DNA from: Methylobacterium sp. J-077
Lineage (GTDB): Bacteria > Pseudomonadota > Alphaproteobacteria > Rhizobiales > Beijerinckiaceae
Reading direction: 5' to 3'
Assembly (NCBI RefSeq): GCF_022829365.1
Contig: NZ_JAKSYJ010000078.1
Coordinates: 1-64,000, forward strand
DNA length: 64,000 bases
Under the pieces are notes generated by a model, which did not search any database, was not told the DNA's origin, and saw only the letters and a program-made list of their open reading frames with translations. Numbering within the stretch: the stretch's first letter is position 1; every line of letters begins with the position of its first letter. This document shows positions 20,404 to 29,406 of this stretch, piece by piece. Made by a program: the position numbers and the translations under genes.

Positions 20404-21197
20404 CAGATCCCCTCCCGGTCCTGCACGGCGTCCCGGTAGCCCTGGAAGCCGCCGATGAACTGGCGGATGCGCGGGTTGCCCGACCGGTAGAACAGTTCCG
20501 CGGGCGGTGCCTGGGCGACGATCCGGCCGTTCTCGGTGAACGCGATGGTGTCGCTGATCTCCTCGGCGAAGCGCATCTCGTGGGTGACGAGAATGCTGGT
20601 CAGCCCGTCGCGGACGAGCTCGCGGATGACGGCGAGCACCTCGCCGACCATCTCGGGATCCAGGGCCGAGGTGACCTCGTCGAACAGGACCAGTTCGGGC
20701 CGCATCGCCAGCGCCCGGGCGATGGCGACGCGCTGCTGCTGGCCGCCAGACAGTTCGCCCGGATAGGCCGAGACCTTGTCGGCAAGGCGGACCCGGGCCA
20801 GCAGGTCGCGCGCCAGGGCCTCCGCCTCGGCCCGCGGCACCTTGAGGATGCGGGTCGGCGCGATGGTGATGTTCTCCAGCACGGTGAGGTGCGGGAACAG
20901 GTTGTACTGCTGGAACACGATGCCGATGCGCTTGCGCAGGGCGATCCGCTCGGCCTCGGTGCGCAGGGTGTCGACCCGCGTGCCGGCGACCGTGATCCGC
21001 CCCGCCTTCGGCTGGGCGAGGCCGTTGATGCAGCGCAGGATCGTGGACTTACCCGATCCGGACGGGCCGATGATCGAGACCGCATCCCCTTTCGCGACCG
21101 TCAGATCGATGCCCTTGAGCACCTCGGCCGCCCCGAAGGACAGGTGGACGTCCCGGAGTTCGACGAGGATCGGCCGAGGGGTGAGCTCCTGTGCCAT
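20403..21197 (-). CDS. Polar amino acid/cystine-type ABC transporter ATP-binding protein
   Basis: A 264-residue ATPase of the GlnQ/HisP/TcyC type. Walker A is GPSGSGKST, the Q-loop is GIVFQQYNLFPHLTV, the signature is LSGGQQQRVAIARALA, Walker B is LVLFDEVTSALD, and the switch His is in ILVTHEMRFA. The ATG at 21197 (MAQELTP) opens the domain; the frame is open upstream but that part is a shadow of the permease gene. It powers the two permeases encoded just upstream and is joined to the next gene by an ATGA overlap. Confidence 0.93.
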   Translation of the reverse strand: MAQELTPRPILVELRDVHLSFGAAEVLKGIDLTVAKGDAVSIIGPSGSGKSTILRCINGLAQPKAGRITVAGTRVDTLRTEAERIALRKRIGIVFQQYNLFPHLTVLENITIAPTRILKVPRAEAEALARDLLARVRLADKVSAYPGELSGGQQQRVAIARALAMRPELVLFDEVTSALDPEMVGEVLAVIRELVRDGLTSILVTHEMRFAEEISDTIAFTENGRIVAQAPPAELFYRSGNPRIRQFIGGFQGYRDAVQDREGI

Positions 21198-21214
21198 GGG
21201 GCGGCGTTCAGCTT

Positions 21215-21997
21215 TCAGCGCGGCGCGAAGCGGCGTTCGAGGCGCCGCGTCAGACGCGAGATCGGGTAGCAGAAGAGGAAGAAGGCGAGGAGCACCATGA
21301 GATAGACCGCGATGGTGAAGTCGTCGCGGCGGACGGCGGTGCTGGCGTCGGTCGCGGCGTGGAGGAGTTCGTGGACCCCGACCAGGGAGGCCAGGGCCGT
21401 GCTCATGGTGATCGAGGCGTAGAGATTCATCCAGGGCGGCAGCGCGCGGCGCAGGCACTGGGGCAGGATGATCCAGCGCAGTGTCTGGCCGCGGGACATG
21501 CCGACGCCTTTGGCGGCGTCCCACTGCGTGGTCGGGACCGACTGGATCGCCCCGCGGACGATCTCCGCCACGTAGGCGCTCGCCGGGATCGCAAGCCCGA
21601 ACACCGCCTTCAGCCAATCGGGAAAGGGTAGGTAGTTGCCGGCCACCACGATCTCGAACGGGAAGATGTACGTCGTGGCGAAGATCAGCACGAGATGCGG
21701 GGCGTTGCGGAACACTTGCACGTAAGCCACAGCCGGCGCGCGCATGAGCCGCGAGGCCGACAGCTCCATCGCCCCCAGCGTGATCCCGGCGAACGTCCCC
21801 GTACCCATGGCGAGCACGCTGATCAGGATGTTCATGACGAAGCCCGACGCGAGGTAGGGCAGCCAGTCCAGGAGTTCGCGGGTGAGCCGCGCGTCGAGCC
21901 CGAACCAGAGCAGGCAGCCCGCTGCCGCGAGCGCCAGCCAGGCCCAGGCCGGCCCGAGGGCGGCGCGGCCGCGCACGGGAAGCGCCGCGGTGCTCAA
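21215..21997 (-). CDS. Amino-acid-type ABC transporter permease
   Basis: A 260-residue HisM/GlnP-family inner-membrane permease with about five hydrophobic segments. The EAA loop is present as SVPTTQWDAAKGVGMSRGQT and LRWIILPQCLRRALPPWMN, and the family N-terminal block reads RNAPHLVLIFATTYIFPFEI. The best start is a TTG at 21997 that overlaps the stop of the upstream permease (TTGA); a GTG at 21976 is the alternative. It pairs with the permease at 21994-22737 as a heterodimeric channel. Confidence 0.88.
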   Translation of the reverse strand: MSTAALPVRGRAALGPAWAWLALAAAGCLLWFGLDARLTRELLDWLPYLASGFVMNILISVLAMGTGTFAGITLGAMELSASRLMRAPAVAYVQVFRNAPHLVLIFATTYIFPFEIVVAGNYLPFPDWLKAVFGLAIPASAYVAEIVRGAIQSVPTTQWDAAKGVGMSRGQTLRWIILPQCLRRALPPWMNLYASITMSTALASLVGVHELLHAATDASTAVRRDDFTIAVYLMVLLAFFLFCYPISRLTRRLERRFAPR

Positions 21998-22737
21998 ACG
22001 CCGTATCCCGGAACGGCCAGCCGGCGCTCCACGTAGCGGCCGATCTGCGACAGCACCGTGTTGATCAGCCCGAAGAACAGGAGGATCACGATCATCAGCT
22101 CGAGGACGTTGTCGCGCTGCGTCCAGATCATGATCGACGCGTAGGTCACCTCGCCGACGGCGATCGCCGACCCGATGGTCGTCAGCTTCACGAGGTTGAC
22201 CAGGTTGTTGACGATGGCCGGCATGGCCGTGCGCAGGGCGAGTGGAAGCGTTACGTAGCGCAAGACCTCGAAGGCGGAGAAGCCGATGGCGTGGGCGGTC
22301 TCCACCATGGCCGAGGGCACGGCCTCGATCCCGCCGCGCAAAGCCTCCGCGTGGAAGGCGGCGATGTGGAGCCCGGTCACCGCCACCACCCAGAAGAACG
22401 GCGTGAACGGGTTGTTCGCCGCGCCGCCGAGCGCCTTCGACAGCAGCATGTTGAGCGCGAAGAACGCGAACATGAGCTGGACGAGGGTCGGGGTGTTGCG
22501 TGTCAGCTCGACATAGGCCCGCACCGGCACGGCGAGCCAAAGCCGGCCGGAGGTCAGGGCCGCCGCGAAGGCCAAGCCCGCGGCGAGGCTCAGCGGGATC
22601 GCCAGGAGGACGAGCATCAGCGTCGTCCCCATCCCACCGATCCATTGCCGGACCTCGGAGGTGCTGGTGAGGAAGTCGTAATGCAGGCCCACCGCACCGG
22701 CGAGGGCGATGAAGCTCCGGACAGCCTCGTCCATCAT
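21994..22737 (-). CDS. Amino-acid-type ABC transporter permease
   Basis: A 247-residue permease of the same HisM/GlnP family. It has VELTRNTPTLVQLMFAFFAL near the first third and the EAA loop SAMVETAHAIGFSAFEVLRY then VTLPLALRTAMPAIVNNLVN. The ATG at 22737 (MMDEAVRSF) is 17 bases after the binding-protein gene; the longer open frame to 22878 overlaps that gene and is not used. With its partner permease, the ATPase and the binding protein it forms a complete four-component importer. Confidence 0.9.
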   Translation of the reverse strand: MMDEAVRSFIALAGAVGLHYDFLTSTSEVRQWIGGMGTTLMLVLLAIPLSLAAGLAFAAALTSGRLWLAVPVRAYVELTRNTPTLVQLMFAFFALNMLLSKALGGAANNPFTPFFWVVAVTGLHIAAFHAEALRGGIEAVPSAMVETAHAIGFSAFEVLRYVTLPLALRTAMPAIVNNLVNLVKLTTIGSAIAVGEVTYASIMIWTQRDNVLELMIVILLFFGLINTVLSQIGRYVERRLAVPGYGV

Positions 22738-22753
22738 GTCGGCAGCGACGCGA

Positions 22754-23596
22754 TCACGGTTTGGCGGGCGACGCGAATTTGCGCCGCGCCTCTTCCAGGA
22801 AAGTGGGATCGACGAGCCGGTTGGCCTTGGCCATCTCCAGCATCGCCCCCGACGCGTGCAGATCGCGGACGGCCGCATCGAGCGCCGCTCCCGTGTCGCG
22901 CTCGCCCTTGCGCAGCCAGATCACGGAGTCGGCGGGCTCCAGCTCGGTCGGGATGACGATGGCGTAGTCCTTCCACTCGTTCGGGCGGTCGGCGAGCAGC
23001 AGCTTGATCGTCGGCGCGACGTGGACCGCGACGACGCAATTGCCGCCCTGGAGTGCCAGCATCGATTCCGGTTGACTCGGGATGCCCTTCACCTCGGCGC
23101 CGTAGATGTCCGCCAGCGGCTGCGCGTAGTTCGAGCCCTGCGAAATGCAGACCGGCTTGCCCTTGAGGTCTGTCCAATCCTTGATCCCGCTGTCCTTGCG
23201 GCCGAGCGCGGCACCGCCGGCCCGGTCGTACGGGGTCTGCACGTGATCCATGATCTTCGCGCGATCTTCCGTGAACTGCATGTTGGCGATCAGGATATCG
23301 ACCTTGCCCTGCTGCAGGAACTGCACGCGGTTGGGCGGCGTGACGGTGACGAGTTCTAACTTGACGCCGAGCTTCTCGGCGAGCGCCCGGGCCAGATCGA
23401 TGTTGAAGCCTTTCTCGGTGCGGCTCTGCGGGTCGATGTAGCCGAAGGGCGCGCCCGACAGGATGATGCCGACCGTGAGCTTCTGCCGACCCTTGATCCG
23501 GTCGAGGGTCGCATCCGCGCGCGCCCCCGAGCCGAAGGCGGTGGCGAGCAGCGCGAGCGCGAGGATCGGGAGCTTTGAGGATACGGTGCGCGCCAT
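22754..23596 (-). CDS. Amino-acid/cystine-type ABC transporter substrate-binding protein
   Basis: A 280-residue periplasmic binding protein of family 3 (SBP_bac_3). A Sec signal peptide (hydrophobic about residues 8-22, cleavage near ARA) precedes LTVGIILSGAPFGYIDPQSR and KGFNIDLARALAEKLGVKLE, then VDILIANMQFTEDRAKIMD. These are the ligand-lobe signatures for polar amino acids, with FliY/TcyA/YxeM-like spacing. It is the first gene of the operon running to 17710, so its ligand should be the substrate of the downstream monooxygenase, plausibly an S-substituted cysteine. Confidence 0.9.
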   Translation of the reverse strand: MARTVSSKLPILALALLATAFGSGARADATLDRIKGRQKLTVGIILSGAPFGYIDPQSRTEKGFNIDLARALAEKLGVKLELVTVTPPNRVQFLQQGKVDILIANMQFTEDRAKIMDHVQTPYDRAGGAALGRKDSGIKDWTDLKGKPVCISQGSNYAQPLADIYGAEVKGIPSQPESMLALQGGNCVVAVHVAPTIKLLLADRPNEWKDYAIVIPTELEPADSVIWLRKGERDTGAALDAAVRDLHASGAMLEMAKANRLVDPTFLEEARRKFASPAKP

Positions 23597-23768
23597 GACG
23601 GGTCCGGTTTCCTGAGGTTCTGCCTGTCCATCGGGGCCTCAGGAGACCCGATCGCCCGCTCCAGCCCGATGCGTCGGGCGAGCGCGCTCCTTACGCTCCG
23701 AACAGGCCGATAGGAAAGCTGAGCCGTGACAATCCGGCTCAATACCAATCGCGACGGTTCGGAACGGG

Positions 23769-25097
23769 TCAACGATGGCTGCCGACAGGTTTCCAGGCCG
23801 CGCGCTCCAGGCCGAGATGGTTGCGCAGCGTCGGGCCGGCATAGTCCCGCCGGAACAGGCCGCGCCGCTGCAGGATCGGCACGACGTGGTCCACGAAGGT
23901 TTCCAACCCGTCGGGCAGCACGTCCGGCATCAGGTTGAAGCCGTCGGCGGCGCCGGCCCGGAACCAGGCTTCGATGTCGTCGGCAATCTGCTCGGGGCTG
24001 CCGACGAAGATGCGGTGCCCGACACCGCCGCCCAGCGCGCGGAGCAGCTCGCGCACCGTCAGGTTGTCCCGCCGGGCCAGCGCGACGGTGCCGGCGAACA
24101 TTGTGTGGTTGGCGTCGGGAGGCAGCGGCAGCGGGTCGGGCAGCGGCTTGTCGAGGTGGAGTTGCTCGGGCGCGATCCGCAGCGTGCCGGCCAGACGGGT
24201 GAGGCTGTACTCGAGCGGCACGAGGTCCCAGAGCTCGTCCTGGCGCCGCCGCGCCTCGGCCTCCGTTGAGCCGATCACCGTGGCGAGGCCGGGAAGGACG
24301 ACGATCGAAGCCGGATCCCGGCCGTACCGCGCCGCCCGGGCGCCCAGGTCTCTCGCATAGGCCGCGCCGTCCGGGATGGTCTGAGCCAGGGAGAACACCG
24401 CGTCGGCGGTGGCGGCGGCGAGTTCGCGGCCGTCCTCCGAGCCTCCGGCCTGGACGGTCACGGGCCTCCCTTGAGGCGAGCGCGGCACGGTGAGCGGGCC
24501 GGCGACGCTGTAATGGTTGCCGCGATGGTCGATGGCGTGGACCTTGGCGCTGTCCGCGAAGCGGCCGCTCGCCTTGTCGCCCACCAGCGCGTCGTCCTCC
24601 CAGCTGTCCCAGAGGGCGTGGACCACGTCGGTGAATTCGCGGGCGCGGGTGTAGCGGGCACCGTGCTCGGAGACACCGGCGTAGCCGAAATTGCGGCCCG
24701 CGGCGGCGTCCGCCGTGGTCACGACGTTCCACCCGACCCGGCCGCGGCTGACGAGGTCCAGCGTCGCGAAGCGCCGGGCGAGGTTGTAGGGCTCGTTGTA
24801 GCTGGTCGAGGCGGTCGCGATCAGCCCGACATGGGTGGTCGCGGCGGCCACGCTCGCCAGCACGATGGTCGGTTCGAGCGCCATGAATGGCCGGTGGTCG
24901 ATCCGGTCGTTGATCGCCGGCGTGTCGGCCAGAAAGATTGCGTCGAACTTACCCCGCTCCGCCACGCGGGCGACCCGCACGTAATGGTCGATGTCGACGA
25001 ACGCGTCCGGCTTGCTGCCCGGCAGCCGCCAGGCCGAGGGATAGACGCCGGAATGCAGCAGGTTGACGTTGAAGTGCAGTTCGCGCCGCGTGCGCAT
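23769..25097 (-). CDS. FMN-dependent monooxygenase, NtaA/SnaA/DszA family (second paralogue)
   Basis: A 442-residue paralogue of the monooxygenase at 17710. It begins MRTRRELHFNVNLLHSGVYP and contains FDAIFLADTPAINDRIDHRP, GRVGWNVVTTADAAAGRNFG and PVTVQAGGSEDGRELAA. These conserved blocks place it with the DszA/NtaA/DmoA flavin monooxygenases, which cleave C-S bonds of sulfones or sulfides or oxidise aminopolycarboxylates. The ATG at 25097 is 13 bases after the SsuD-like gene, so they are co-transcribed. The frame is open 186 bases further up but overlaps the previous gene and looks random. Substrate unknown. Confidence 0.85.
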   Translation of the reverse strand: MRTRRELHFNVNLLHSGVYPSAWRLPGSKPDAFVDIDHYVRVARVAERGKFDAIFLADTPAINDRIDHRPFMALEPTIVLASVAAATTHVGLIATASTSYNEPYNLARRFATLDLVSRGRVGWNVVTTADAAAGRNFGYAGVSEHGARYTRAREFTDVVHALWDSWEDDALVGDKASGRFADSAKVHAIDHRGNHYSVAGPLTVPRSPQGRPVTVQAGGSEDGRELAAATADAVFSLAQTIPDGAAYARDLGARAARYGRDPASIVVLPGLATVIGSTEAEARRRQDELWDLVPLEYSLTRLAGTLRIAPEQLHLDKPLPDPLPLPPDANHTMFAGTVALARRDNLTVRELLRALGGGVGHRIFVGSPEQIADDIEAWFRAGAADGFNLMPDVLPDGLETFVDHVVPILQRRGLFRRDYAGPTLRNHLGLERAAWKPVGSHR

Positions 25098-25110
25098 CGG
25101 AACCCCTGAC

Positions 25111-26154
25111 TCAGCGGACGCGCGGCCGGACATGCTCGGCGAACCGGCGCATCTCGGCCTCGAACGGCTGGAACTGCAGCATGAACAGCCCGATGCCGGC
25201 CTCGTGGAACGCGCGGATCCGGGCCGCCACCGTCTCGTAGCTGCCGACCAGCCCGGCCGCGGTGCCGCCGTTGGTGCCGACATGGCGGCTGGCCGCCGCG
25301 TCGGTCTTGGCGAACATCACGCTGGCCGCGTCGGTCCGGGCGCGGGTGTCGGCGCGCAAGTCCGCGTCGCCCTGCGCCAGGGCGAGGAGGCGGGCGTGCT
25401 CGGCCTGCGCCGCCGCGTCGGTCTCCCGAGCGATGACGAAGGCCGAGAGGCCGTAGCTCAGAGGGCCGTTGGCCGCGGGGCGTCCGGAGACGTCGGCGAT
25501 CAACCCGCGAACGTCGTCCAGCGGCTGGCCATTGATGAACCAGACATCGGCGTGGTCGACCGCCAGCGCCCGGGCCGGCTCCGACTCGCCGCCGAGATAG
25601 ATTTTTGGCCGCGGCCGATAGGTGCCGGCGGGGCGAAGCTGGTAATCCTCGACTTGGAAATGCGCGCCCGAGACGGTCACGCGCTCGCCGCGCATCAACC
25701 GCTCCACGAGCCCGATCCACTCACGCCCGTAGGCGTAGCGGTCGTCATGGGCCGGGAACGGCAGGCCGGCCCGCTTGAACTCGGCCCGGTTCCAGGCATT
25801 CACGAGGTTGAGCGCGAAGCGGCCGCCGCTGATATGCTCGGCCTGCAGCGCCATCTTGGCGAGCACCACCGGATGGTACAGGCCCGGCTTGATCGCCGCG
25901 ATGATCTCGATTCGCCGGGTCAGGGCGGCCAGAGCCGCCGCGGCGGTCCAGGCTTCGAGCTGGTCGCGGCTCGTGTCGTAGGGGTTCATCGTGTGCTGGG
26001 CCACCAGCACCGAATCGAAGCCTAGCGCCTCGGCCTCGAGCACCAGGGCACGGTTGCGGTCCCAGCTCGCGTCGTCCGGCTCTTCGGGATCGTGATGGGC
26101 GGCCCGGGAGCCATGGACGGCGGCCCAGATACCGAAACGGGGTGCGTCGACCAT
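25111..26154 (-). CDS. LLM-class flavin-dependent monooxygenase, alkanesulfonate-monooxygenase-like
   Basis: A 347-residue FMNH2-dependent monooxygenase of the SsuD/SfnG branch. Characteristic blocks are EAEALGFDSVLVAQHTMNPY, IEIIAAIKPGLYHPVVLAKM, ISGGRFALNLVNAWNRAEFK, HDDRYAYGREWI and KIYLGGESEPARALAVDHAD. SsuD-type enzymes release sulfite from alkanesulfonates during sulfate starvation. The gene starts 4 bases after the sulfonate-type binding protein and has GAGG just upstream, fitting an ssuA-ssuD style pair. Whether it acts on sulfonates or on sulfones cannot be decided from the sequence. Confidence 0.85.
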   Translation of the reverse strand: MVDAPRFGIWAAVHGSRAAHHDPEEPDDASWDRNRALVLEAEALGFDSVLVAQHTMNPYDTSRDQLEAWTAAAALAALTRRIEIIAAIKPGLYHPVVLAKMALQAEHISGGRFALNLVNAWNRAEFKRAGLPFPAHDDRYAYGREWIGLVERLMRGERVTVSGAHFQVEDYQLRPAGTYRPRPKIYLGGESEPARALAVDHADVWFINGQPLDDVRGLIADVSGRPAANGPLSYGLSAFVIARETDAAAQAEHARLLALAQGDADLRADTRARTDAASVMFAKTDAAASRHVGTNGGTAAGLVGSYETVAARIRAFHEAGIGLFMLQFQPFEAEMRRFAEHVRPRVR

Positions 26155-26158
26155 CGCC

Positions 26159-27145
26159 TCAGCCCCTCACGGCCGGTGGCGTCCAGATCCGGACATCGGT
26201 GGCATCGATCCGGCGCGGGATCAGCTTGGCTTCGAGGAAAGTGTCGGCGATCGCCTGCTGCTCGCTGAGCTGCGCCCTGTCCACCGGCTCCACCAGGTAC
26301 GTCCGCCGCGCATTGGCCGCCGCCACGACGGTGGGCGGGAGGTCACCCCAGACGGGAGCGAGCAGCGCGACCGCCGCGTCCGGGTTGGCCTTTATCCACT
26401 GGCCGGCCTCGACCAGCGCCCGATACACCGTGGTGACCACCGCGGGTTGCTCGGCGACGAAGCTGTCGTTGACCATGTAATAGCGGTGGTAGCTCGTCAG
26501 GCCGGTTCCGTCGGCGATGGTGCGGACCGGCCGCTTGGCTTCGGCAAAGGCGAGGAACGGGTCCCAGATCGACCAGGCGTCGAGGCTGCCCCGCTCGAAC
26601 GCGGCCGCGCCCTCGGGCGCCTGGAGATAGGCGGGGCGGATGTCGTCGAAGCGCAGACCCGCGCGTTTCAAGGCCGCGGCCAGCACGTAGTGGCTGCCGG
26701 AGCCCGGAGCCACGCCCACCGTGCGGCCCTTGAGGTCGGCGACCCTGCGGATCGGTGACTCCGCTGGCACGATGATGGCTTCGGCGGCCGGCGCGCCGCG
26801 CTCGCGGGCGTAGAAGGTCAGGGGCGCCCGCGCCGACTGGGTGAAGATCGGCACCGCGTCGGCGACGTCGGCGTGGATGTCGACGGCCCCGGCATTCATC
26901 GGCTCGTTGACATTGGTGAACAGGTGCCAGGTCGGCGTGAAGCCGAGCGGAGCCAAGCGGTCGACCAGGGTGCCTTTCACTTTGAGGACCGTGAACAGCA
27001 CGGAAGAGCGCTGCATGCTGATCTTCACCTCGCGCGCCGCCGCATGCACGGCGGGTGACGCGACGGGCAGCGCCGCGACCCCGAGGCCGGCCATGAGGAG
27101 CGTCCGGCGGGACGGGGACCGTCCTGCGGGCGTATCGTCGGTCAT
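26159..27145 (-). CDS. Aliphatic-sulfonate-type ABC transporter substrate-binding protein
   Basis: A 328-residue SsuA-like binding protein. The leader MTDDTPAGRSPSRRTLLMAG followed by a hydrophobic Ala-rich stretch is twin-arginine-like. The mature part has VKISMQRSSVLFTVLKVKGT, AGAVDIHADVADAVPIFTQS, RVADLKGRTVGVAPGSGSHY and DAWSIWDPFLAFAEA, all as in SsuA. The ATG at 27145 has GGAGA 6 bases upstream; the frame is open to 27196. It heads the operon with two flavin monooxygenases but lacks its own permease and ATPase, so it may use those at 33209-35007. Confidence 0.9.
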   Translation of the reverse strand: MTDDTPAGRSPSRRTLLMAGLGVAALPVASPAVHAAAREVKISMQRSSVLFTVLKVKGTLVDRLAPLGFTPTWHLFTNVNEPMNAGAVDIHADVADAVPIFTQSARAPLTFYARERGAPAAEAIIVPAESPIRRVADLKGRTVGVAPGSGSHYVLAAALKRAGLRFDDIRPAYLQAPEGAAAFERGSLDAWSIWDPFLAFAEAKRPVRTIADGTGLTSYHRYYMVNDSFVAEQPAVVTTVYRALVEAGQWIKANPDAAVALLAPVWGDLPPTVVAAANARRTYLVEPVDRAQLSEQQAIADTFLEAKLIPRRIDATDVRIWTPPAVRG

Positions 27146-27587
27146 CGTGGTCTCCGGTCGGTCCGTGCCCGTCCGCGTCAATGCAGGAACCGGCATGCCC
27201 GGTTCATGGGCGCCAGGAGCGGGCGACGACTATTGATGCCCGCGCCGGGGTGATCGATCAATGAAACAAGATTTCGAATTCGACGCTATTCGGAAGACAG
27301 ACCTGCTCCATCGGCCGCAACATGCAGGATGGATATTTTTGGGCAGCCCGATGCTTGGAAGACCTTGTGACGCCTCATCGACTGAACGCCACAGCTTCAG
27401 GCGATTGTCGTGAGAAGATCATTCCTCTCAATTGGCGATTGGAAAATTTTGCTTCTGCGAAGCCGGAAAACTATGTGCCCGCCTTTCCTTGACCCTGCTC
27501 GACGCGGAACGTCATACAGGTCGCTTCCGTACGGCCCGACGAAGTCGCGGACCGATTGGCCCGGATCAGAAGGAGCACCCCCAGGCT
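27146..27587. other. Divergent promoter region, sulfonate operon / metNIQ
   Basis: About 440 bases between the divergent starts at 27145 and 27588. It contains AT-richer patches (27255-27300, 27335-27350, 27440-27475) that could be promoters. No S-adenosylmethionine riboswitch could be made out, and no clear cysteine- or sulfur-regulator binding motif was fixed. Confidence 0.45.
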
Positions 27588-28709
27588 GTGTCCACCCTGC
27601 CGCCGTCCCGTGAATCCGCCGACACACCTCAGATCCGGTTCGAGGGCGTGTCGAAGACCTATCCGGCGCGGAAAGGCGCGGCGCAGCTCGCAGCGCTCTC
27701 GGGGATAGACCTCACGGTGCCGGCCGGCACGATCCTGGGCGTGATCGGGCGGTCGGGGGCGGGCAAGTCGACGCTGATCCGGCTGATCAACGGCCTGGAG
27801 CGCCCGAGCACCGGCCGCGTGGTGGTGGGTGACGCGGAAGTGTCGAGCCTGCCGGAGCGGGAGTTGCGGCAGGTGCGCGCCCGGGTCGGCATGATCTTCC
27901 AGCACTTCAACCTGCTGTCCTCGCGGACCGTGGCCGACAACGTCGCCCTCCCGCTGGAACTTGCGGGCTGGAAACGCGCGGCGATCCGCGCCCGGGTGGC
28001 GGAACTGCTCGCCCTGGTGAACCTGGAAGCCCAGGCCGGCCGCTACCCGGCGGAGCTGTCGGGCGGCCAGAAGCAGCGCGTCGGCATCGCGCGCGCTCTC
28101 GCCACCGAGCCCGACGTGCTGCTCTCCGACGAGGCCACCTCCGCCCTCGACCCGGAGACCACCCGGTCGATCCTGGCGCTCCTGAAGCGTATCAATCGCG
28201 ATCTCGGCCTGACCATCGTGCTCATCACCCACGAGATGTCGGTGATCCGGGCGGTGGCCGACGACGTGGCGGTGATCGATCACGGCGCGATCGTCGAGCG
28301 CGGCTCGGTCTACGCGGTGTTCACCCGGCCGCAGGCCGAGGTGACGCGCAGCCTGCTCGCCGGCGAGGTCGGGCTCGACCTGCCGGCGGGCCTCGCGGAG
28401 CGGATCTCGTCCGATCCGCGCCCCGGCGGCGTGCCGGTGCTGCGTCTCTCGCTGCGTGGGCCGCAGGCCGAGACCGCGATCATCGCCCGGCTGGCCCGCG
28501 AGACCGGGATCGAGGCCGTGATCCTCGCGGGCGCGGTCGACGAGATCGGCGGCCAGCGTTTCGGCTCCCTCGCCATCGGTCTGTCCCCGGGACCCGACGT
28601 CACAGCCCGAGCTCAATCCTACCTGGCCGCGCTGGACATCCCGGTCGCCTTCCTCGGCTATCTCCCGCCGGCGCAAGACGTCGCTCAGGAGGCCGCCCGT
28701 GTCGCCTGA
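27588..28709 (+). CDS. metN: Methionine ABC transporter ATP-binding protein
   Basis: A 373-residue MetN ATPase. Walker A is GRSGAGKST, signature LSGGQKQRVGIARALATEP, Walker B VLLSDEATSALDPET, switch LITHEMSVI. After the ATPase core comes the NIL regulatory domain (about residues 280-350: PVLRLSLRGPQAETAIIARL), which binds methionine and inhibits transport in this family. The GTG at 27588 is the likely start (VSTLPPS), with AGAAGGAG about 13 bases upstream; the frame is open back to 27432 but that part is low quality. The 3' end overlaps metI by 11 bases. Confidence 0.93.
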   Translation: MSTLPPSRESADTPQIRFEGVSKTYPARKGAAQLAALSGIDLTVPAGTILGVIGRSGAGKSTLIRLINGLERPSTGRVVVGDAEVSSLPERELRQVRARVGMIFQHFNLLSSRTVADNVALPLELAGWKRAAIRARVAELLALVNLEAQAGRYPAELSGGQKQRVGIARALATEPDVLLSDEATSALDPETTRSILALLKRINRDLGLTIVLITHEMSVIRAVADDVAVIDHGAIVERGSVYAVFTRPQAEVTRSLLAGEVGLDLPAGLAERISSDPRPGGVPVLRLSLRGPQAETAIIARLARETGIEAVILAGAVDEIGGQRFGSLAIGLSPGPDVTARAQSYLAALDIPVAFLGYLPPAQDVAQEAARVA

Positions 28710-29364
28710 ACTCCTCAACCTCCTGGTGCAGGCTACCGCCGACACGCTGACCATGGTGGCGCTGTCCGCCATCATCGGCACGCTGCTCGGCCTGCCGCTC
28801 GGGGTGTTCCTGGCCACCAGCCGGCGGGGCGAATTACTGGCGGCGCCCGCACTCAACGCCGCCCTCGGCATGATCGTCAACGCCACGCGCTCGACGCCCT
28901 TCATCATCCTCGTGGTGGCGATCATCCCGTTCACCCGGCTCGTGGCCGGCACGTCGATCGGGACCTACGCGGCCAGCGTGCCGCTGACGGTGGCGGCGGC
29001 GCCCTACATCGCCCGTCTGGTGGAGGCGGCGATCCGCGAGGTCGATCATGGGCTGGTGGAGGCCGCGCGGGCGTTCGGGGCGAGCCCGGCGCAGATCATC
29101 CGCAAGGTGCTGATCCCGGAGGCGCTGCCGGGCATCGTCCTCGGCGTCACCCTCGCGGTGGTATCGCTGATCGGCTATTCCGCCATGGCCGGCGCGGTCG
29201 GCGGCGGCGGGCTCGGCGATCTCGGCATCCGCTACGGCTACCAGCGCTTCCGGCCCGACATGATGCTGGCGGTCGTCGTCGTCCTGATCGTGCTGGTGCA
29301 GGTGTTCCAGACCGCGGGCGACAGCCTCGCGCGCCGCCTCAACCGGCGCCATCGCCAAAGCTGA
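28699..29364 (+). CDS. metI: Methionine ABC transporter permease
   Basis: A 221-residue MetI permease with five membrane segments. It carries NATRSTPFIILVVAIIPFTR, VPLTVAAAPYIARLVEAAIR and the EAA loop HGLVEAARAFGASPAQIIRK followed by VLIPEALPGIVLGVTLAVVS, all typical of MetI. It starts with GTG at 28699 inside the end of metN and is followed closely by metQ, giving a standard metNIQ operon. Confidence 0.94.
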   Translation: MSPELLNLLVQATADTLTMVALSAIIGTLLGLPLGVFLATSRRGELLAAPALNAALGMIVNATRSTPFIILVVAIIPFTRLVAGTSIGTYAASVPLTVAAAPYIARLVEAAIREVDHGLVEAARAFGASPAQIIRKVLIPEALPGIVLGVTLAVVSLIGYSAMAGAVGGGGLGDLGIRYGYQRFRPDMMLAVVVVLIVLVQVFQTAGDSLARRLNRRHRQS

Positions 29365-29406
29365 TCCATACACATGTTCGATACCGAAATCGCGAGATCG
29401 TCCGTC

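Noticed and set aside
27400..27587. Possible SAM riboswitch upstream of metN
   Set aside because: I could not find a conserved SAM-I, SAM-II or SAM-IV core; only unspecific small stems are present.
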